Notes: a model not told the origin generated them from the letters alone. 64,000 nt of DNA from an uncultured Veillonella sp. (GCA_900538355.1 UPXS01000002.1:62001-126000), one strand, 5' to 3'; numbered from the stretch's first letter, positions 16,840-25,552 are shown. Translations and numbers: made by a program.

Positions 16840-17457
16840 ATGAAATTAGTAGAACAAAAAGTGAGTGACTTTGTAGCCGCTACTGCATCTAAAGAACCAA
16901 CACCTGGTGGTGGTGCCATTGCGGCTTTAACAGCTGCAACGGGCGCTGCATTAGCTGAAATGGTGGCAAACTTAACCTTTGGTAAAAAAGGGTATGAAGA
17001 GGTTCAATCTGAAATGAAAGACCTTCAAAGTAAAGCAGAAGCCATTCGAAATCGCATGCTTGAATTGTCCCAAGCTGATGCGGATGTATTTAACATCTTT
17101 ATGAATGCATTAGGCTTGCCTAAGAATAGTGATGAAGAAAAGGCTACGCGCAGTGCAGCAATTCAGCAAGCTTATAAAGACGCGGCTATGGTGCCCTTTG
17201 AAATCGGTGAATTAGCGTATCAAATCTTTGATTTAGCAGATTTGGCATCTCGCAAGGGCAATCAAAATCTCATTACCGATGGTATTATCGCTGCTATTAA
17301 TGCTCGTGCTGCCGTAAAGGCGGCATTCTTAAATGTACGTATCAATTTATCTGGGATTAAAGACGAAGCCTTTGTAACTGATATAACTACAAAAATGAAT
17401 GCTATTGAAAAAGATCTCGATGAGAAAGAGGCGGCCATTATAGGTTTATATGCATAA
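16840..17457 (+). CDS. fchA: Formimidoyl-THF cyclodeaminase / cyclohydrolase family protein
   Basis: A 205-residue, all-helical protein of the cyclodeaminase/cyclohydrolase family. The signature near the N terminus is PTPGGGAIAALTAATGAALAEM (residues 20-41, split here as PTPGGGAIAALTAATG then AALAEM). Members convert 5-formimino-THF to methenyl-THF and ammonia, and some act as methenyl-THF cyclohydrolase. Its place between fhs and a purine permease supports the formimino role, since formimino-THF arises in anaerobic purine and histidine breakdown. GAGG is 9 bases before the ATG. The family is sure; the exact reaction is likely. Confidence 0.88.
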   Translation: MKLVEQKVSDFVAATASKEPTPGGGAIAALTAATGAALAEMVANLTFGKKGYEEVQSEMKDLQSKAEAIRNRMLELSQADADVFNIFMNALGLPKNSDEEKATRSAAIQQAYKDAAMVPFEIGELAYQIFDLADLASRKGNQNLITDGIIAAINARAAVKAAFLNVRINLSGIKDEAFVTDITTKMNAIEKDLDEKEAAIIGLYA

Positions 17458-17532
17458 CTAGCTCAAAATAGCAATTTAAAATGATAGCTTGAAATAACTT
17501 GATAGATATCTGGATATATTAATTAATAAAAT

Positions 17533-17578
17533 TTGAACAATTTCGAACAATTCACAATCTTTAAAGTATAATGTTCGG
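17533..17578 (+). promoter_or_regulatory. PurBox-like operator overlapping a promoter
   Basis: TTGAACAATT and TCGAACAATT are adjacent direct repeats (17533-17542, 17543-17552). An inverted AATGTTCGG follows at 17570-17578, overlapping a TATAAT box (17567-17572). The pair TCGAACAAT and AATGTTCGG, 18 bp apart and inverted, resembles the Bacillus PurR box pair (CCGAACWWT). Confidence 0.55.
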
Positions 17579-17585
17579 AAAAATT

Positions 17586-17634
17586 AAAAAAGAGAACTTA
17601 TTATTGCTTTTGTAAATAATAGGTTCTCTTTTTT
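17586..17634 (+). terminator. 20-bp hairpin terminator or attenuator ahead of the NCS2 gene
   Basis: The left arm at 17586-17605 pairs with the right arm at 17615-17634 over 20 bp with one G-T pair, with a 9-nt loop and six T at the end. It ends fchA transcripts, and would also stop RNA begun at the promoter just upstream. Confidence 0.8.
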
Positions 17635-17637
17635 CTA

Positions 17638-17666
17638 TTGTTAAAATCCGAACGATAGTGTAAAAT
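17638..17666 (+). promoter_or_regulatory. Promoter of the NCS2 permease with a PurBox in its spacer
   Basis: TTGTTA (17638-17643) and TAAAAT (17661-17666) are 17 bp apart. CCGAACGAT (17648-17656), a one-mismatch PurBox half, fills the spacer. Confidence 0.55.
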
Positions 17667-17704
17667 AAATGGGTGTTATTTCGAGGTTTGATGTAGGAGA
17701 CATT

Positions 17705-19033
17705 ATGACAGATCAAAAACAAATGAATACGGTCGATAGTATGTTGCCAATACCACAGCTTTTTGCCTTTGGTTTACAGCACGTATTGGCCATGTATGCA
17801 GGCGCCGTTGCCGTACCTATTATCGTGGCACAGGCCATGCACTTGCCTGTGGAAGATTTGATTCGCTTAATTACAGCGGACTTATTTACTTGCGGTGTTG
17901 CTACATTAATCCAGACATTAGGTGTTGGTAACATTGGTGGACGTATTCCAATGATCCAAGGGGTTACCTTTGCTTCTGTAGGCCCTATGGCCATGATTGG
18001 TGCCCAACATGGTATGACTGCTATTTACGGCGCCATTATTGTAGCCGGTTTATTTACATTCTTGATAGCGCCATTCTTTAGTCGTCTTATTCGACTATTC
18101 CCACCTGTAGTTACAGGTACAATTATTACCATTATCGGTATTAACTTGATGCCAGTTGCTATTAACTGGATGGGCGGTGGTGTAGGTAATCCACAATTTG
18201 GTAGTTTTACAAATATTGGCCTCGGGTTCCTTACCTTCTTAATCGTCGTATTTGTTTATAAATTTGCAAAAGGTTTCTTCAGTAATCTTTCTGTACTAAT
18301 CGGTTTGATTGCGGGGACAGCTATTGCTTTTGCAATGGGCGTCACCAACTTTGACGAAGTTGGTCGTTCCAGTTGGATTGCAGTTATTGAACCTTTCTAT
18401 TTCGGTTTACCAACCTTTGATTGGGCTTCTGTTCTTTCCATGATTATCGTAATGCTTGTTGTTATGGTTGAAACAACAGGTGATAGTATTGCGATTGGCG
18501 AAATCGTAGATAAGCCAATTGGACGTAAAGAATTGGCATCAATTATTCGTGCTGATGGGGTATCTACTGTTATTGGTGGTATTCTTAATAGCTTCCCATA
18601 TACAGCGTTTGCTCAAAACGTGGGCCTTATTGCTGTAACTGGTGTTAAGAGCCGCTTTGTAGTTGCTGCATCTGGTGTGATCTTGATTTTATTGGGCTTA
18701 TTTCCTAAATTAGCGGCTATCGTAGCTAGTATTCCAAATGCCGTATTAGGCGGTGCTGGTATTGCCATGTTTGGTATGATTGTTGCCAGTGGTATTCGTT
18801 CCTTGGGCAAGGTTAGCTTTGAAGGCAATCACAATTTAATGCTCGTAGCAATCAGTATTGGTGTGGCCATGATTCCAATTGCAGCGCCAAACTTTTATGC
18901 GAATTTCCCTGCTTGGGCGCAAATTATTTTAAAATCTGGTATTACCTTTGGTAGTATTATGGCGATTTTGCTTAACTTACTACTTAATGGTGTTAATCAT
19001 GGTGACGAAATTAAAGAAATGGGTCGCCGATAA
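17705..19033 (+). CDS. NCS2-family purine (xanthine/uracil-type) permease 1
   Basis: A 442-residue polytopic membrane protein of the nucleobase:cation symporter-2 family. The family signature reads QNVGLIAVTGVKSRFV in the second half, and ETTGDSIAIGEI earlier carries the conserved acidic residue of the substrate site. GGAG precedes the ATG at 17705; an in-frame start further up lacks a ribosome site. It is highly similar along its length to the permease at 44228 but has glycine after the signature threonine where the other has arginine. The position behind fhs-fchA and PurBox-like sites points to xanthine or a related purine as substrate (inference). Confidence 0.88.
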   Translation: MTDQKQMNTVDSMLPIPQLFAFGLQHVLAMYAGAVAVPIIVAQAMHLPVEDLIRLITADLFTCGVATLIQTLGVGNIGGRIPMIQGVTFASVGPMAMIGAQHGMTAIYGAIIVAGLFTFLIAPFFSRLIRLFPPVVTGTIITIIGINLMPVAINWMGGGVGNPQFGSFTNIGLGFLTFLIVVFVYKFAKGFFSNLSVLIGLIAGTAIAFAMGVTNFDEVGRSSWIAVIEPFYFGLPTFDWASVLSMIIVMLVVMVETTGDSIAIGEIVDKPIGRKELASIIRADGVSTVIGGILNSFPYTAFAQNVGLIAVTGVKSRFVVAASGVILILLGLFPKLAAIVASIPNAVLGGAGIAMFGMIVASGIRSLGKVSFEGNHNLMLVAISIGVAMIPIAAPNFYANFPAWAQIILKSGITFGSIMAILLNLLLNGVNHGDEIKEMGRR

Positions 19034-19046
19034 AATCTATTATATG

Positions 19047-19079
19047 AGAACTCTGTTCCTTGGAGCAGAGTTCTTTTTT
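19047..19079 (+). terminator. Terminator after NCS2 permease 1
   Basis: AGAACTCTG pairs with CAGAGTTCT and is followed by six T. Confidence 0.88.
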
Positions 19080-19114
19080 AGTGATTAAATTCATAGGAAA
19101 ATTGTATGAATACT

Positions 19115-19124
19115 GTGCTATAAT
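19115..19124 (+). promoter_or_regulatory. Extended -10 promoter of the MOSC-moaA unit
   Basis: TGTGCTATAAT contains TG-N-TATAAT (-10 at 19119-19124); there is no good -35 box, as is common with extended -10 promoters. Confidence 0.45.
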
Positions 19125-19251
19125 AAGTAGATAATTGTAGAATAATTTTGTGGTACTTTCAGTAAGATGAGAATCATAAAATTAGTTGCAATTACATGTT
19201 GAAATAAAGTTATGTATATATGGTATGTTCCCATAAGAAGGGAAGGGCTAC

Positions 19252-19692
19252 ATGGCAGACGGAAAAATTATTGCTATCTCTATTAGTGAGAAAAAAGGGC
19301 AAAAGAAACATAATATTGAATCCGCTAATCTTATTGTAGATCACGGTATGGAAGGTGATGCGCATGCTGGTAATTGGCATCGTCAAATCAGCTTACTTGG
19401 CATTGCAAGTATAGATCATATGCGCGCTCAAGGGGCGGATGTTAAACCTGGTGATTTTGCAGAAAATATTACTGTTGAAGGTATGGTGCTTTACGAATTA
19501 GCAGTAGGTACACAATTACAAGTTGGCAGTGATGTAATTCTTGAAATCACTCAAATTGGTAAGGAATGTCATCATGGTTGTGAAATCATGAAACAAGTAG
19601 GATCTTGTATCATGCCTACACAAGGCATCTTTGGTAAAGTCCTTAAAAATGGTACGATTCACGTAGGTGATGAAGTATCTATTATTAAATAG
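19252..19692 (+). CDS. MOSC-domain protein
   Basis: A 146-residue single-domain MOSC protein (the C-terminal domain of Moco sulfurase). The typical GMEGDAHAGNWHRQISLL and the conserved cysteine in IGKECHHGCEIMK are present; the cysteine-rich end (GSCIMPTQGIFGKV) fits the family. Free-standing MOSC proteins are thought to handle molybdenum cofactor sulfur, and the next gene is moaA, which supports a molybdenum role. GGGAAGGG precedes the ATG. In clostridia similar proteins lie beside xanthine dehydrogenase and moa genes. Its exact reaction is unknown. Confidence 0.85.
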   Translation: MADGKIIAISISEKKGQKKHNIESANLIVDHGMEGDAHAGNWHRQISLLGIASIDHMRAQGADVKPGDFAENITVEGMVLYELAVGTQLQVGSDVILEITQIGKECHHGCEIMKQVGSCIMPTQGIFGKVLKNGTIHVGDEVSIIK

Positions 19693-19717
19693 CTTTGTAT
19701 TATAAACGAGGTGTGTT

Positions 19718-20683
19718 ATGAAAGACGCATGGGGCCGTACAATTGAATATGTACGTCTGTCATTGACAGATGCGTGTAATTTTTGTTGTCCCTATTGCCG
19801 ACCTGCTGAAATTACATCTCAAAGTCAAACACAATTATTATCAGTTGATGAATGGATGACTATTTTAGGTGCCTTCCATCGTATTGGTGTGAAAGCAGTG
19901 CGCTTAACTGGTGGCGAACCATTGTTGTATCCTCATATTGAAGAGCTGTTAACCCGTATTAAGGATACTGGTTGGTTTGAAGATATATCTATGACTACGA
20001 ATGGTAGCTTACTCGCATCTAGAGCACAACGATTGAAAAAACTTGGATTGAACCGAGTGAATATTAGTCTCGATTCTCTTGAAAGTGATGCCTTTGCTAC
20101 TTGTGTAGGTAAAGAAGGTCAGTTGGACTCTGTGCTAGATGGTATTCGCAGTGCTATTAGTGCAAACTTTAAATCTGTAAAGATTAATACTGTATTATCT
20201 CGTCATTGGTCTGATGAAGAAGTCAAATCTTTGTTACAGTATGTAGAAAAATGGCCTGTTGTATGGCGATTTATAGAGTACATGCCATTCCAAGGTGATG
20301 CATTCCATGGACCGACCTTTGATGAGTGGCGAGCTCAATTGGAACGTGTAAGTGGGGGGGCTCTTACAGATGTTCACTCTGTGTATGGTTTTGGTCCTGC
20401 TACGTATTTAGCGTTGCCAAGTGGAAAGGCTGTAGGTTTCATCTTTTCTATGTCTCATAGCTACTGTGATACATGTAACCGTGTACGACTTACATCAGAT
20501 GGGCAAATGCGTTTATGCTTGTTGCGTGATGATGAGGCTGATCTTGTATCTCTTGTGCGCAATGGTGCAACCGAGGAAGACTTAGCTTTGCATATTGAAC
20601 GTGCGTTGCAACGAAAGCAAGAACGTCATGATGGCGTAGGTATGGAACAACCAGAACGTCCTATGTGGCGTATTGGAGGATAA
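19718..20683 (+). CDS. moaA: GTP 3',8-cyclase
   Basis: A 321-residue radical SAM enzyme that begins molybdopterin synthesis by rearranging GTP. The first 4Fe-4S cluster motif CX3CX2C is C20, C24, C27, the glycine-rich SAM site is LTGGEP, and the second cluster motif is CDTCNRVRLTSDGQMRLC. The protein ends in the double glycine (WRIGG) needed for MoaA function. The partner moaC and the moaD/moaE genes are not in the window. The gene starts 25 bases after the MOSC gene. Confidence is high. Confidence 0.93.
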   Translation: MKDAWGRTIEYVRLSLTDACNFCCPYCRPAEITSQSQTQLLSVDEWMTILGAFHRIGVKAVRLTGGEPLLYPHIEELLTRIKDTGWFEDISMTTNGSLLASRAQRLKKLGLNRVNISLDSLESDAFATCVGKEGQLDSVLDGIRSAISANFKSVKINTVLSRHWSDEEVKSLLQYVEKWPVVWRFIEYMPFQGDAFHGPTFDEWRAQLERVSGGALTDVHSVYGFGPATYLALPSGKAVGFIFSMSHSYCDTCNRVRLTSDGQMRLCLLRDDEADLVSLVRNGATEEDLALHIERALQRKQERHDGVGMEQPERPMWRIGG

Positions 20684-20684
20684 T

Positions 20685-20987
20685 ATGGGATTTTTTGATT
20701 TTCTAAAACCAAGATCAAAGGAACATATTGAAGAATGTTGGCCTGGTGGCAAGATGCTTCAAGTTCATATCGAATACGATACAAAATCTGCTGTCATCAC
20801 ATACAAGGGGCGTTATGGATTGCAATTTAATGTGCCAAAGGAAGATGTGACAGACATTATCGTTAAAGAGGTAAGCCGTACGCATAGCGTTCTTCAACTG
20901 TATAGTGGTGCTGACTGTGTAGGAACTAGTGATATACTCCCTACAGAGGCTTGTAATACGATGAAGGATTGGCTAAGGCAATATTGA
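20685..20987 (+). CDS. Small protein of unknown function
   Basis: A 100-residue soluble protein that I do not recognise. It begins MGFFDFLKPRSKEHIEE, a short amphipathic start seen in many small Firmicute proteins, and continues with alternating strand-like stretches. The start at 20685 is chosen because GGAGG lies 6 bases upstream; an ATG at 20673 lies inside moaA. It follows moaA without a gap and probably shares its transcript, which is the only clue to its role. It ends at a hairpin. Confidence 0.6.
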   Translation: MGFFDFLKPRSKEHIEECWPGGKMLQVHIEYDTKSAVITYKGRYGLQFNVPKEDVTDIIVKEVSRTHSVLQLYSGADCVGTSDILPTEACNTMKDWLRQY

Positions 20988-20996
20988 TGTATATGT

Positions 20997-21034
20997 TTTA
21001 TAGGAATGTAATAAATATTCTTTACATTCCTATA
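20997..21034 (+). terminator. Hairpin after the small unknown gene
   Basis: TTTATAGGAATGTA pairs with TACATTCCTATAAA around an A/T loop. The right arm holds the -35 box of the tRNA promoter. Confidence 0.6.
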
Positions 21035-21049
21035 AAATAGGCATATAAT
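21021..21049 (+). promoter_or_regulatory. Promoter of tRNA-Lys
   Basis: TTTACA (21021-21026) and TATAAT (21044-21049) are exactly 17 bp apart and 12 bp before the tRNA. Confidence 0.85.
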
Positions 21050-21061
21050 TAGTCGTGTCAT

Positions 21062-21137
21062 GGACCACTAGCTCAGCTGGCAGAGCACCTGACTCTTAAT
21101 CAGGGTGTCCAGGGTTCGAACCCCTGGTGGTCCACCA
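21062..21137 (+). tRNA. tRNA-Lys (anticodon CTT)
   Basis: A complete 76-base cloverleaf: acceptor GGACCAC / GTGGTCC, D arm GCTC-AGCTGGCA-GAGC, anticodon stem CCTGA / TCAGG with loop CTCTTAA, T arm with GGTTCGAACCC, discriminator A and an encoded CCA end. The anticodon CTT reads AAG lysine codons. Confidence 0.97.
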
Positions 21138-21141
21138 AATA

Positions 21142-21165
21142 AACCCGCACAGTAGTGCGGGTTTT
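21142..21165 (+). terminator. Terminator after tRNA-Lys
   Basis: AACCCGCAC pairs with GTGCGGGTT around a short loop and is followed by T residues. The rest of the gap up to 21347 is A/T-rich with nothing I can name. Confidence 0.85.
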
Positions 21166-21347
21166 CTTATTATCTATTTGTAATCTATTAGTTATATTAG
21201 TATATTGTAATGAAATTAAATAATGTATATATTATAGATGATATCCTTTTGTTGAAAATCATATAGAACTATAGGGAAAATTAAAATATAAAATACAGTA
21301 AGGTTCTTTGTTACTGACATGATTCTCACTATCTAGGGGAAATTTAT

Positions 21348-21575
21348 ATGGATACGGAAGTACAAAACGCACTTATACAATTGGAAAAGCTTACAGATTT
21401 ATACTTAGCTATATTTGGTGAAAATTCTTTAGATAGAGTTATTTATATGGATCCTCTTTATGGTTATGAGCTATCTGAAATAAAAAAAGGAATTGATGCT
21501 TTAGCAACTGCAATTGATAATAATAAGCCCATTGAACAAATACCAAAAAAAATATATGACAAATTGATATTTTAA
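21348..21575 (+). CDS. Small protein of unknown function
   Basis: A 75-residue predicted soluble, mostly helical protein (LIQLEKLTDLYLAIFGENSL, then ELSEIKKGIDALATAID). I do not recognise a family. AGGGGA stands 7 bases before the ATG, and the composition resembles neighbouring genes, so it is probably real. It stands alone between the tRNA and the peroxidase gene. Confidence 0.45.
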   Translation: MDTEVQNALIQLEKLTDLYLAIFGENSLDRVIYMDPLYGYELSEIKKGIDALATAIDNNKPIEQIPKKIYDKLIF

Positions 21576-21718
21576 GCTCGCTACTATCTCTTCTTCTGAA
21601 TGAGCTGTAATAGCTATGATGAGGTTATTTGGTATGTAATGTTTTATATATTATAGACAATAAAGATGTAATAGCTTATGATTGCTATATAATAGTTTTT
21701 CTCATTAGGAGGCACCCA

Positions 21719-22648
21719 ATGGCAGTAGATGTTTCTAGAACACAAGATGTATATAAAGATGCTGGTCAAAGTGTTAACTTTACAACCTTATTATTAAATC
21801 GCAAAGATCGTGACACAGAACTTGAAGTTATTCAAGATATGGCAGACCGTATCCAAGCCATTAAACGTTCTGTTAGTATTCGTGCGAATGGTGAAGGTTT
21901 GGGTATTGCCTTTGGTTTTAGCCGTAAAGCATGGGATTATTTATTCCCTAATGCACCTGTACCAAAAGAATTAGAAGACTTCCAAGGGATTAAAGGGGAT
22001 AAACAAGACGTACCAGCTGTAGCAGCAGATTTATTCTTACATGTACGTTCTAATGATGAATCCGTTACATATACCGTAGTCGATCAAATTATGGAATTCT
22101 TACGTCCTATTACATCTGTAGTAGATGAAACACATGGTTTCCACTATGAACAAGGCCGCGCTATCATCGATTTTGTAGATGGTACTGAAAACCCTGTTGG
22201 TGAAGAGGCTGTTGAGTGGGGCGTTATTGGTGATGAAGATCCTGAATTCACTAATGGCTCTTATGCATTTGCTCAAAAATATGAACATGATCTCGATGCA
22301 TGGCGTGCACTTCCTACAGAAATGCAAGAAAAATTTATTGGCCGTCGTAAATTCAGTGATATTGAATTAGAAGATGATGAAAAAGATCCAGCAGCTCATA
22401 ATGTAGTGGCTCAAGATAATCGCGATGATGAAGAACATAAAATCGTTCGCATGAATGTACCATTTGCTCAACCTGGTCAAGGTGTACGTGGTACATACTT
22501 TATCGGTTATGCCCGTTACTGGGATGTAACTAAAACAATGCTTACTAATATGTTTACACAAAACGATAAATTGCTTGATTATTCCAAACCTATTACAGGT
22601 ATGCTTTTCTTCATTCCATCCCTTGATACATTGGATGCCATTGCATAA
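21719..22648 (+). CDS. Dye-decolorizing (DyP-type) heme peroxidase
   Basis: A 309-residue YfeX-like DyP peroxidase. The family motif DGTENP holds the catalytic aspartate at residue 154, the heme-binding histidine is H227 (DPAAHN), and the distal arginine is R244 (IVRMNVPF). TYFIGYARYWDVT is a further conserved stretch. Members use hydrogen peroxide to oxidise varied substrates, and protection of an anaerobe from peroxide is a likely role. AGGAGG precedes the ATG at 21719; an earlier in-frame ATG at 21629 lacks a ribosome site. There is no encapsulin gene or targeting tail. Confidence 0.9.
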   Translation: MAVDVSRTQDVYKDAGQSVNFTTLLLNRKDRDTELEVIQDMADRIQAIKRSVSIRANGEGLGIAFGFSRKAWDYLFPNAPVPKELEDFQGIKGDKQDVPAVAADLFLHVRSNDESVTYTVVDQIMEFLRPITSVVDETHGFHYEQGRAIIDFVDGTENPVGEEAVEWGVIGDEDPEFTNGSYAFAQKYEHDLDAWRALPTEMQEKFIGRRKFSDIELEDDEKDPAAHNVVAQDNRDDEEHKIVRMNVPFAQPGQGVRGTYFIGYARYWDVTKTMLTNMFTQNDKLLDYSKPITGMLFFIPSLDTLDAIA

Positions 22649-22762
22649 GGCGAATTATAATCATCTATTAGCTAGATTGACGGTGCTGTTTTTCATAATT
22701 TTACAATAGGCTAATACAATCTAGTTTAATTTAAAGACTAAAAAATATTATATTATCCTATA

Positions 22763-22787
22763 GAAGCGCTCTTTTTAGGGCGCTTTT
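22763..22787 (+). terminator. Weak terminator before thrC
   Basis: AAGCGCTC pairs with GGGCGCTT around a T-rich loop, followed by T residues. An extended -10 (TGCTATAAT, -10 at 22792-22797) for thrC comes directly after. Confidence 0.5.
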
Positions 22788-22846
22788 ATGCTATAATAAA
22801 TCTATTAAACTCGTAAAATCCATTGTAGTTATAAATGAGGTATTCT

Positions 22847-24346
22847 ATGAATTATACTAGCACCCGCGGTACCGTTGCGGTAAATGAAACATATGCATTG
22901 TTGCACGGCTTAGCAGAGGATGGTGGTCTATATGTACCATCCTTATTCCCTACAAACTGCTTAACTTACAATGATGTGAAAGATAAAAACTATCAAGAGG
23001 TAGCAGCTGTTGTATTATCTAAGTTGTTCCCATGCTTCTCGGAAGCTCATTTAAAGGAAATGATCAACTCTGCATACAGTGATGCTAACTTCAGTACTCG
23101 TGATATTGCACCGTTACATTCCTTATTAGAAAAGGTTTCTGTACTAGAATTATTCCATGGCCGTACACAAGCTTTCAAAGATATGGCATTGTCTTTATTC
23201 CCATATCTATTAGTAGCGGCAAAAGAAGCTGAAGGTGAGAAAAAAGAGGTTCTCATCTTAACGGCTACATCTGGTGATACAGGTAAAGCTGCTCTTGAAG
23301 GCTTTAAAGATGTACCTGGTACTCATATCCAAGTATTCTACCCAACTGATGGCGTTAGCCCAATGCAAGCTGAGCAAATGCAAAAGCAAGAAGGGGACAA
23401 CGTTAATGTCACTGCGATCCATGGTAACTTTGATGATGCGCAACAATTCTTAAAACGCCTATTCGTTGATAAAGCTACTGCAGAAGAGGTTGCTGCAAAA
23501 GGTGTTATGTTCTCTAGTGCAAACTCTATTAACATTGGCCGCTTGGCACCTCAAGTGGTGTACTATGTGAATGCCTATGCAGAACTTGTTGCACAAGGTG
23601 CTATTCATGAAGATGAAGCGTTCAACGTTGTAGTGCCAACTGGCAACTTCGGTAATATCTTGGCTGCTTACTATGCTAAGAAAATGGGTATTCCTATTGG
23701 TAAATTGATTTGTGCATCTAACCAAAATAACGTGCTTACTGATTTCTTTGAAAGCGGTACATATGATATGAACCGCCCATTCTATACAACGATTTCTCCA
23801 TCTATGGATATTCTTGAGTCTTCTAACTTTGAACGTTTCTTATACTATATCTCTGGTGAAGATAGTGAACGCACAGCTGGTTGGATGAAAGATCTTAAAT
23901 CCACGGGTAAATTGACTGTAAACGAAGAAGAGTTCAGTCGCGTTAAAGCTAATTTTGCAGGTGCTTATGTAGATGACGAAGAAACAAAAGCCATCATTGA
24001 GCAAGTGTACAACTCTTATGGTTATGTAATGGACCCTCATACGGCGGTAGCTATGGGTGCATACATGAAGGAATTAGAGAAACACCCAGAAGATGGTGCG
24101 CGTCATACAATTATTGCATCTACTGCACATCCATTTAAATTCCCTACAGCTATCTGTGAAGCTTTAGATATCAAAGTGGGTGAAACACCGTATGAAAGCT
24201 TAGATAATATTTCTGCTGTAACAGGTGTAGCATTCCCTAGACAGTTGGAAGCATTGGAATCTAAACCATTGCGTTTCACAAAAGCAATCGATAAAGAGAA
24301 TATGAAACAAGAAATTCTTGATTTTGTAGATACATTCTCTAAATAA
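22847..24346 (+). CDS. thrC: Threonine synthase
   Basis: A 499-residue PLP enzyme that turns O-phosphohomoserine into threonine. The PLP lysine is K111 in HGRTQAFKDMALS; the phosphate-binding TATSGDTGKAALEGF and the SANSINIGRL stretch are typical of the long bacterial type. The start at 22847 is used because GAGG lies 7 bases upstream; an ATG at 22835 overlaps that site. It stands alone with its own promoter and a terminator. No T-box leader is visible. Confidence 0.95.
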   Translation: MNYTSTRGTVAVNETYALLHGLAEDGGLYVPSLFPTNCLTYNDVKDKNYQEVAAVVLSKLFPCFSEAHLKEMINSAYSDANFSTRDIAPLHSLLEKVSVLELFHGRTQAFKDMALSLFPYLLVAAKEAEGEKKEVLILTATSGDTGKAALEGFKDVPGTHIQVFYPTDGVSPMQAEQMQKQEGDNVNVTAIHGNFDDAQQFLKRLFVDKATAEEVAAKGVMFSSANSINIGRLAPQVVYYVNAYAELVAQGAIHEDEAFNVVVPTGNFGNILAAYYAKKMGIPIGKLICASNQNNVLTDFFESGTYDMNRPFYTTISPSMDILESSNFERFLYYISGEDSERTAGWMKDLKSTGKLTVNEEEFSRVKANFAGAYVDDEETKAIIEQVYNSYGYVMDPHTAVAMGAYMKELEKHPEDGARHTIIASTAHPFKFPTAICEALDIKVGETPYESLDNISAVTGVAFPRQLEALESKPLRFTKAIDKENMKQEILDFVDTFSK

Positions 24347-24350
24347 TAGG

Positions 24351-24382
24351 ATGCCGCCTTTCGTTAGAAGGGCGGCATATAT
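24351..24382 (+). terminator. Terminator after thrC
   Basis: ATGCCGCC pairs with GGCGGCAT, extended by CTT/AAG, followed by a T-rich tail. Confidence 0.8.
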
Positions 24383-24490
24383 TTTGGTTTTATATATTTT
24401 GTATCTCCTGTATACTAGATTGCTAAGATGGATAATACAGGGATAGTAACTATTTAGTTATACTATAGTAAAAGTGTATAGGGAGGTAGT

Positions 24491-25378
24491 ATGGCTAAAA
24501 AAGGCCTTATGTATGCGCTATTGTCGGCACTCTTGTTGAGTACGATGAATTTATTTGTAAAGATGCTCGGCTCTAATATTCCATCTGGAGAGATTGCCTT
24601 TTTCCGTGGTTTATTTGGAACCGTGGCGGTGCTCATTGTTATGTATACTCAAGGTATCCGATTCTCGAAAGAGGATAGAGGTCATCTTGTTATGCGTGGC
24701 TTATATGGCGGCTTTGGTATGGTATGTAACTTTATTGCCCTAGTGCATTTAAAGTTATCCGATGCGACGATTTTATTTCAAACATCAGGTATATTTGTGC
24801 TGATTTTTAGCGCCTTGTTTCTTAAAGAAAGGGTACCTAAAGGGGCAGGAAAATGGCTACTCTTGATCTTTGTAGCCGTTATGGTTATGGTAAATCCATT
24901 TAGTTTCACTGGCTTTACTTGGTTTGCCTTGGTGGCTATTTTAGGGGCTGCTCTATCTGCAGCTGCGTATACGACCATTCGCCTTATATCTAAGAGAGGT
25001 AAACATAGCAATTTCGAAATTATGGCTTATTTCATGATTACAGGGATGATTGCAGGCCTCGTTACAACTGATAAGCTCGTTATGCCACAGGGAACAGATT
25101 GGCTTATAATTTTAGCTATTGGTGGTATTAGTGTGGTGGCACAGTTCTTCTTGACTGGTGCTTTTGTTACTACAAATGCTGTAGTAGCTCAGTTTTTACA
25201 ATATGTGGGGGTATTCATTAGTTCCTTCTATGGATTCCTATTCTTTGGTGAAAGCTTGTCTATTGAAACGATAGGCGCTGGTGTTGCCATGTTCGTATCC
25301 TCTGTTATGTTGGCCCGTCTTAAAGAACGAAGTGGTCCTTTGCGTGAAGGGAAGGTCATAGAGGATAAAATTAAATAA
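24491..25378 (+). CDS. DMT-superfamily (EamA) transporter
   Basis: A 295-residue membrane protein with ten hydrophobic helices in two EamA repeats. The first repeat ends near FALFLKERVPKGAGKW (seen as SALFLKERVPKGAGKW), and the second near SSFYGFLFFGESLSIET, each with the conserved glutamate-containing turn. Such proteins export amino acids, nucleosides or other metabolites; no substrate can be told here. GGGAGG precedes the ATG. It is a one-gene unit ending in a strong terminator. Confidence 0.8.
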   Translation: MAKKGLMYALLSALLLSTMNLFVKMLGSNIPSGEIAFFRGLFGTVAVLIVMYTQGIRFSKEDRGHLVMRGLYGGFGMVCNFIALVHLKLSDATILFQTSGIFVLIFSALFLKERVPKGAGKWLLLIFVAVMVMVNPFSFTGFTWFALVAILGAALSAAAYTTIRLISKRGKHSNFEIMAYFMITGMIAGLVTTDKLVMPQGTDWLIILAIGGISVVAQFFLTGAFVTTNAVVAQFLQYVGVFISSFYGFLFFGESLSIETIGAGVAMFVSSVMLARLKERSGPLREGKVIEDKIK

Positions 25379-25417
25379 TTGTCGAAGATATACAATAATA
25401 GATGTTGTATGACAGTG

Positions 25418-25452
25418 AAGGTGCCGATCACATTCGTGATTGGCACCTTTTA
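25418..25452 (+). terminator. Terminator after the DMT transporter gene
   Basis: AAGGTGCCGATCAC pairs with GTGATTGGCACCTT around ATTC, followed by T residues. Confidence 0.88.
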
Positions 25453-25552
25453 TATGGTGCGAAAAGTACGCATAAATACTGATTTATTACAAAATTAGAT
25501 AGACCTATGAAAAACTATATTAAATAAATTCGAAAAACTACATCGAAAAATG

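Noticed and set aside
17580..17704. Purine riboswitch ahead of NCS2 permease 1
   Set aside because: The three-way junction core sequences are missing; the long hairpin is a simple stem.
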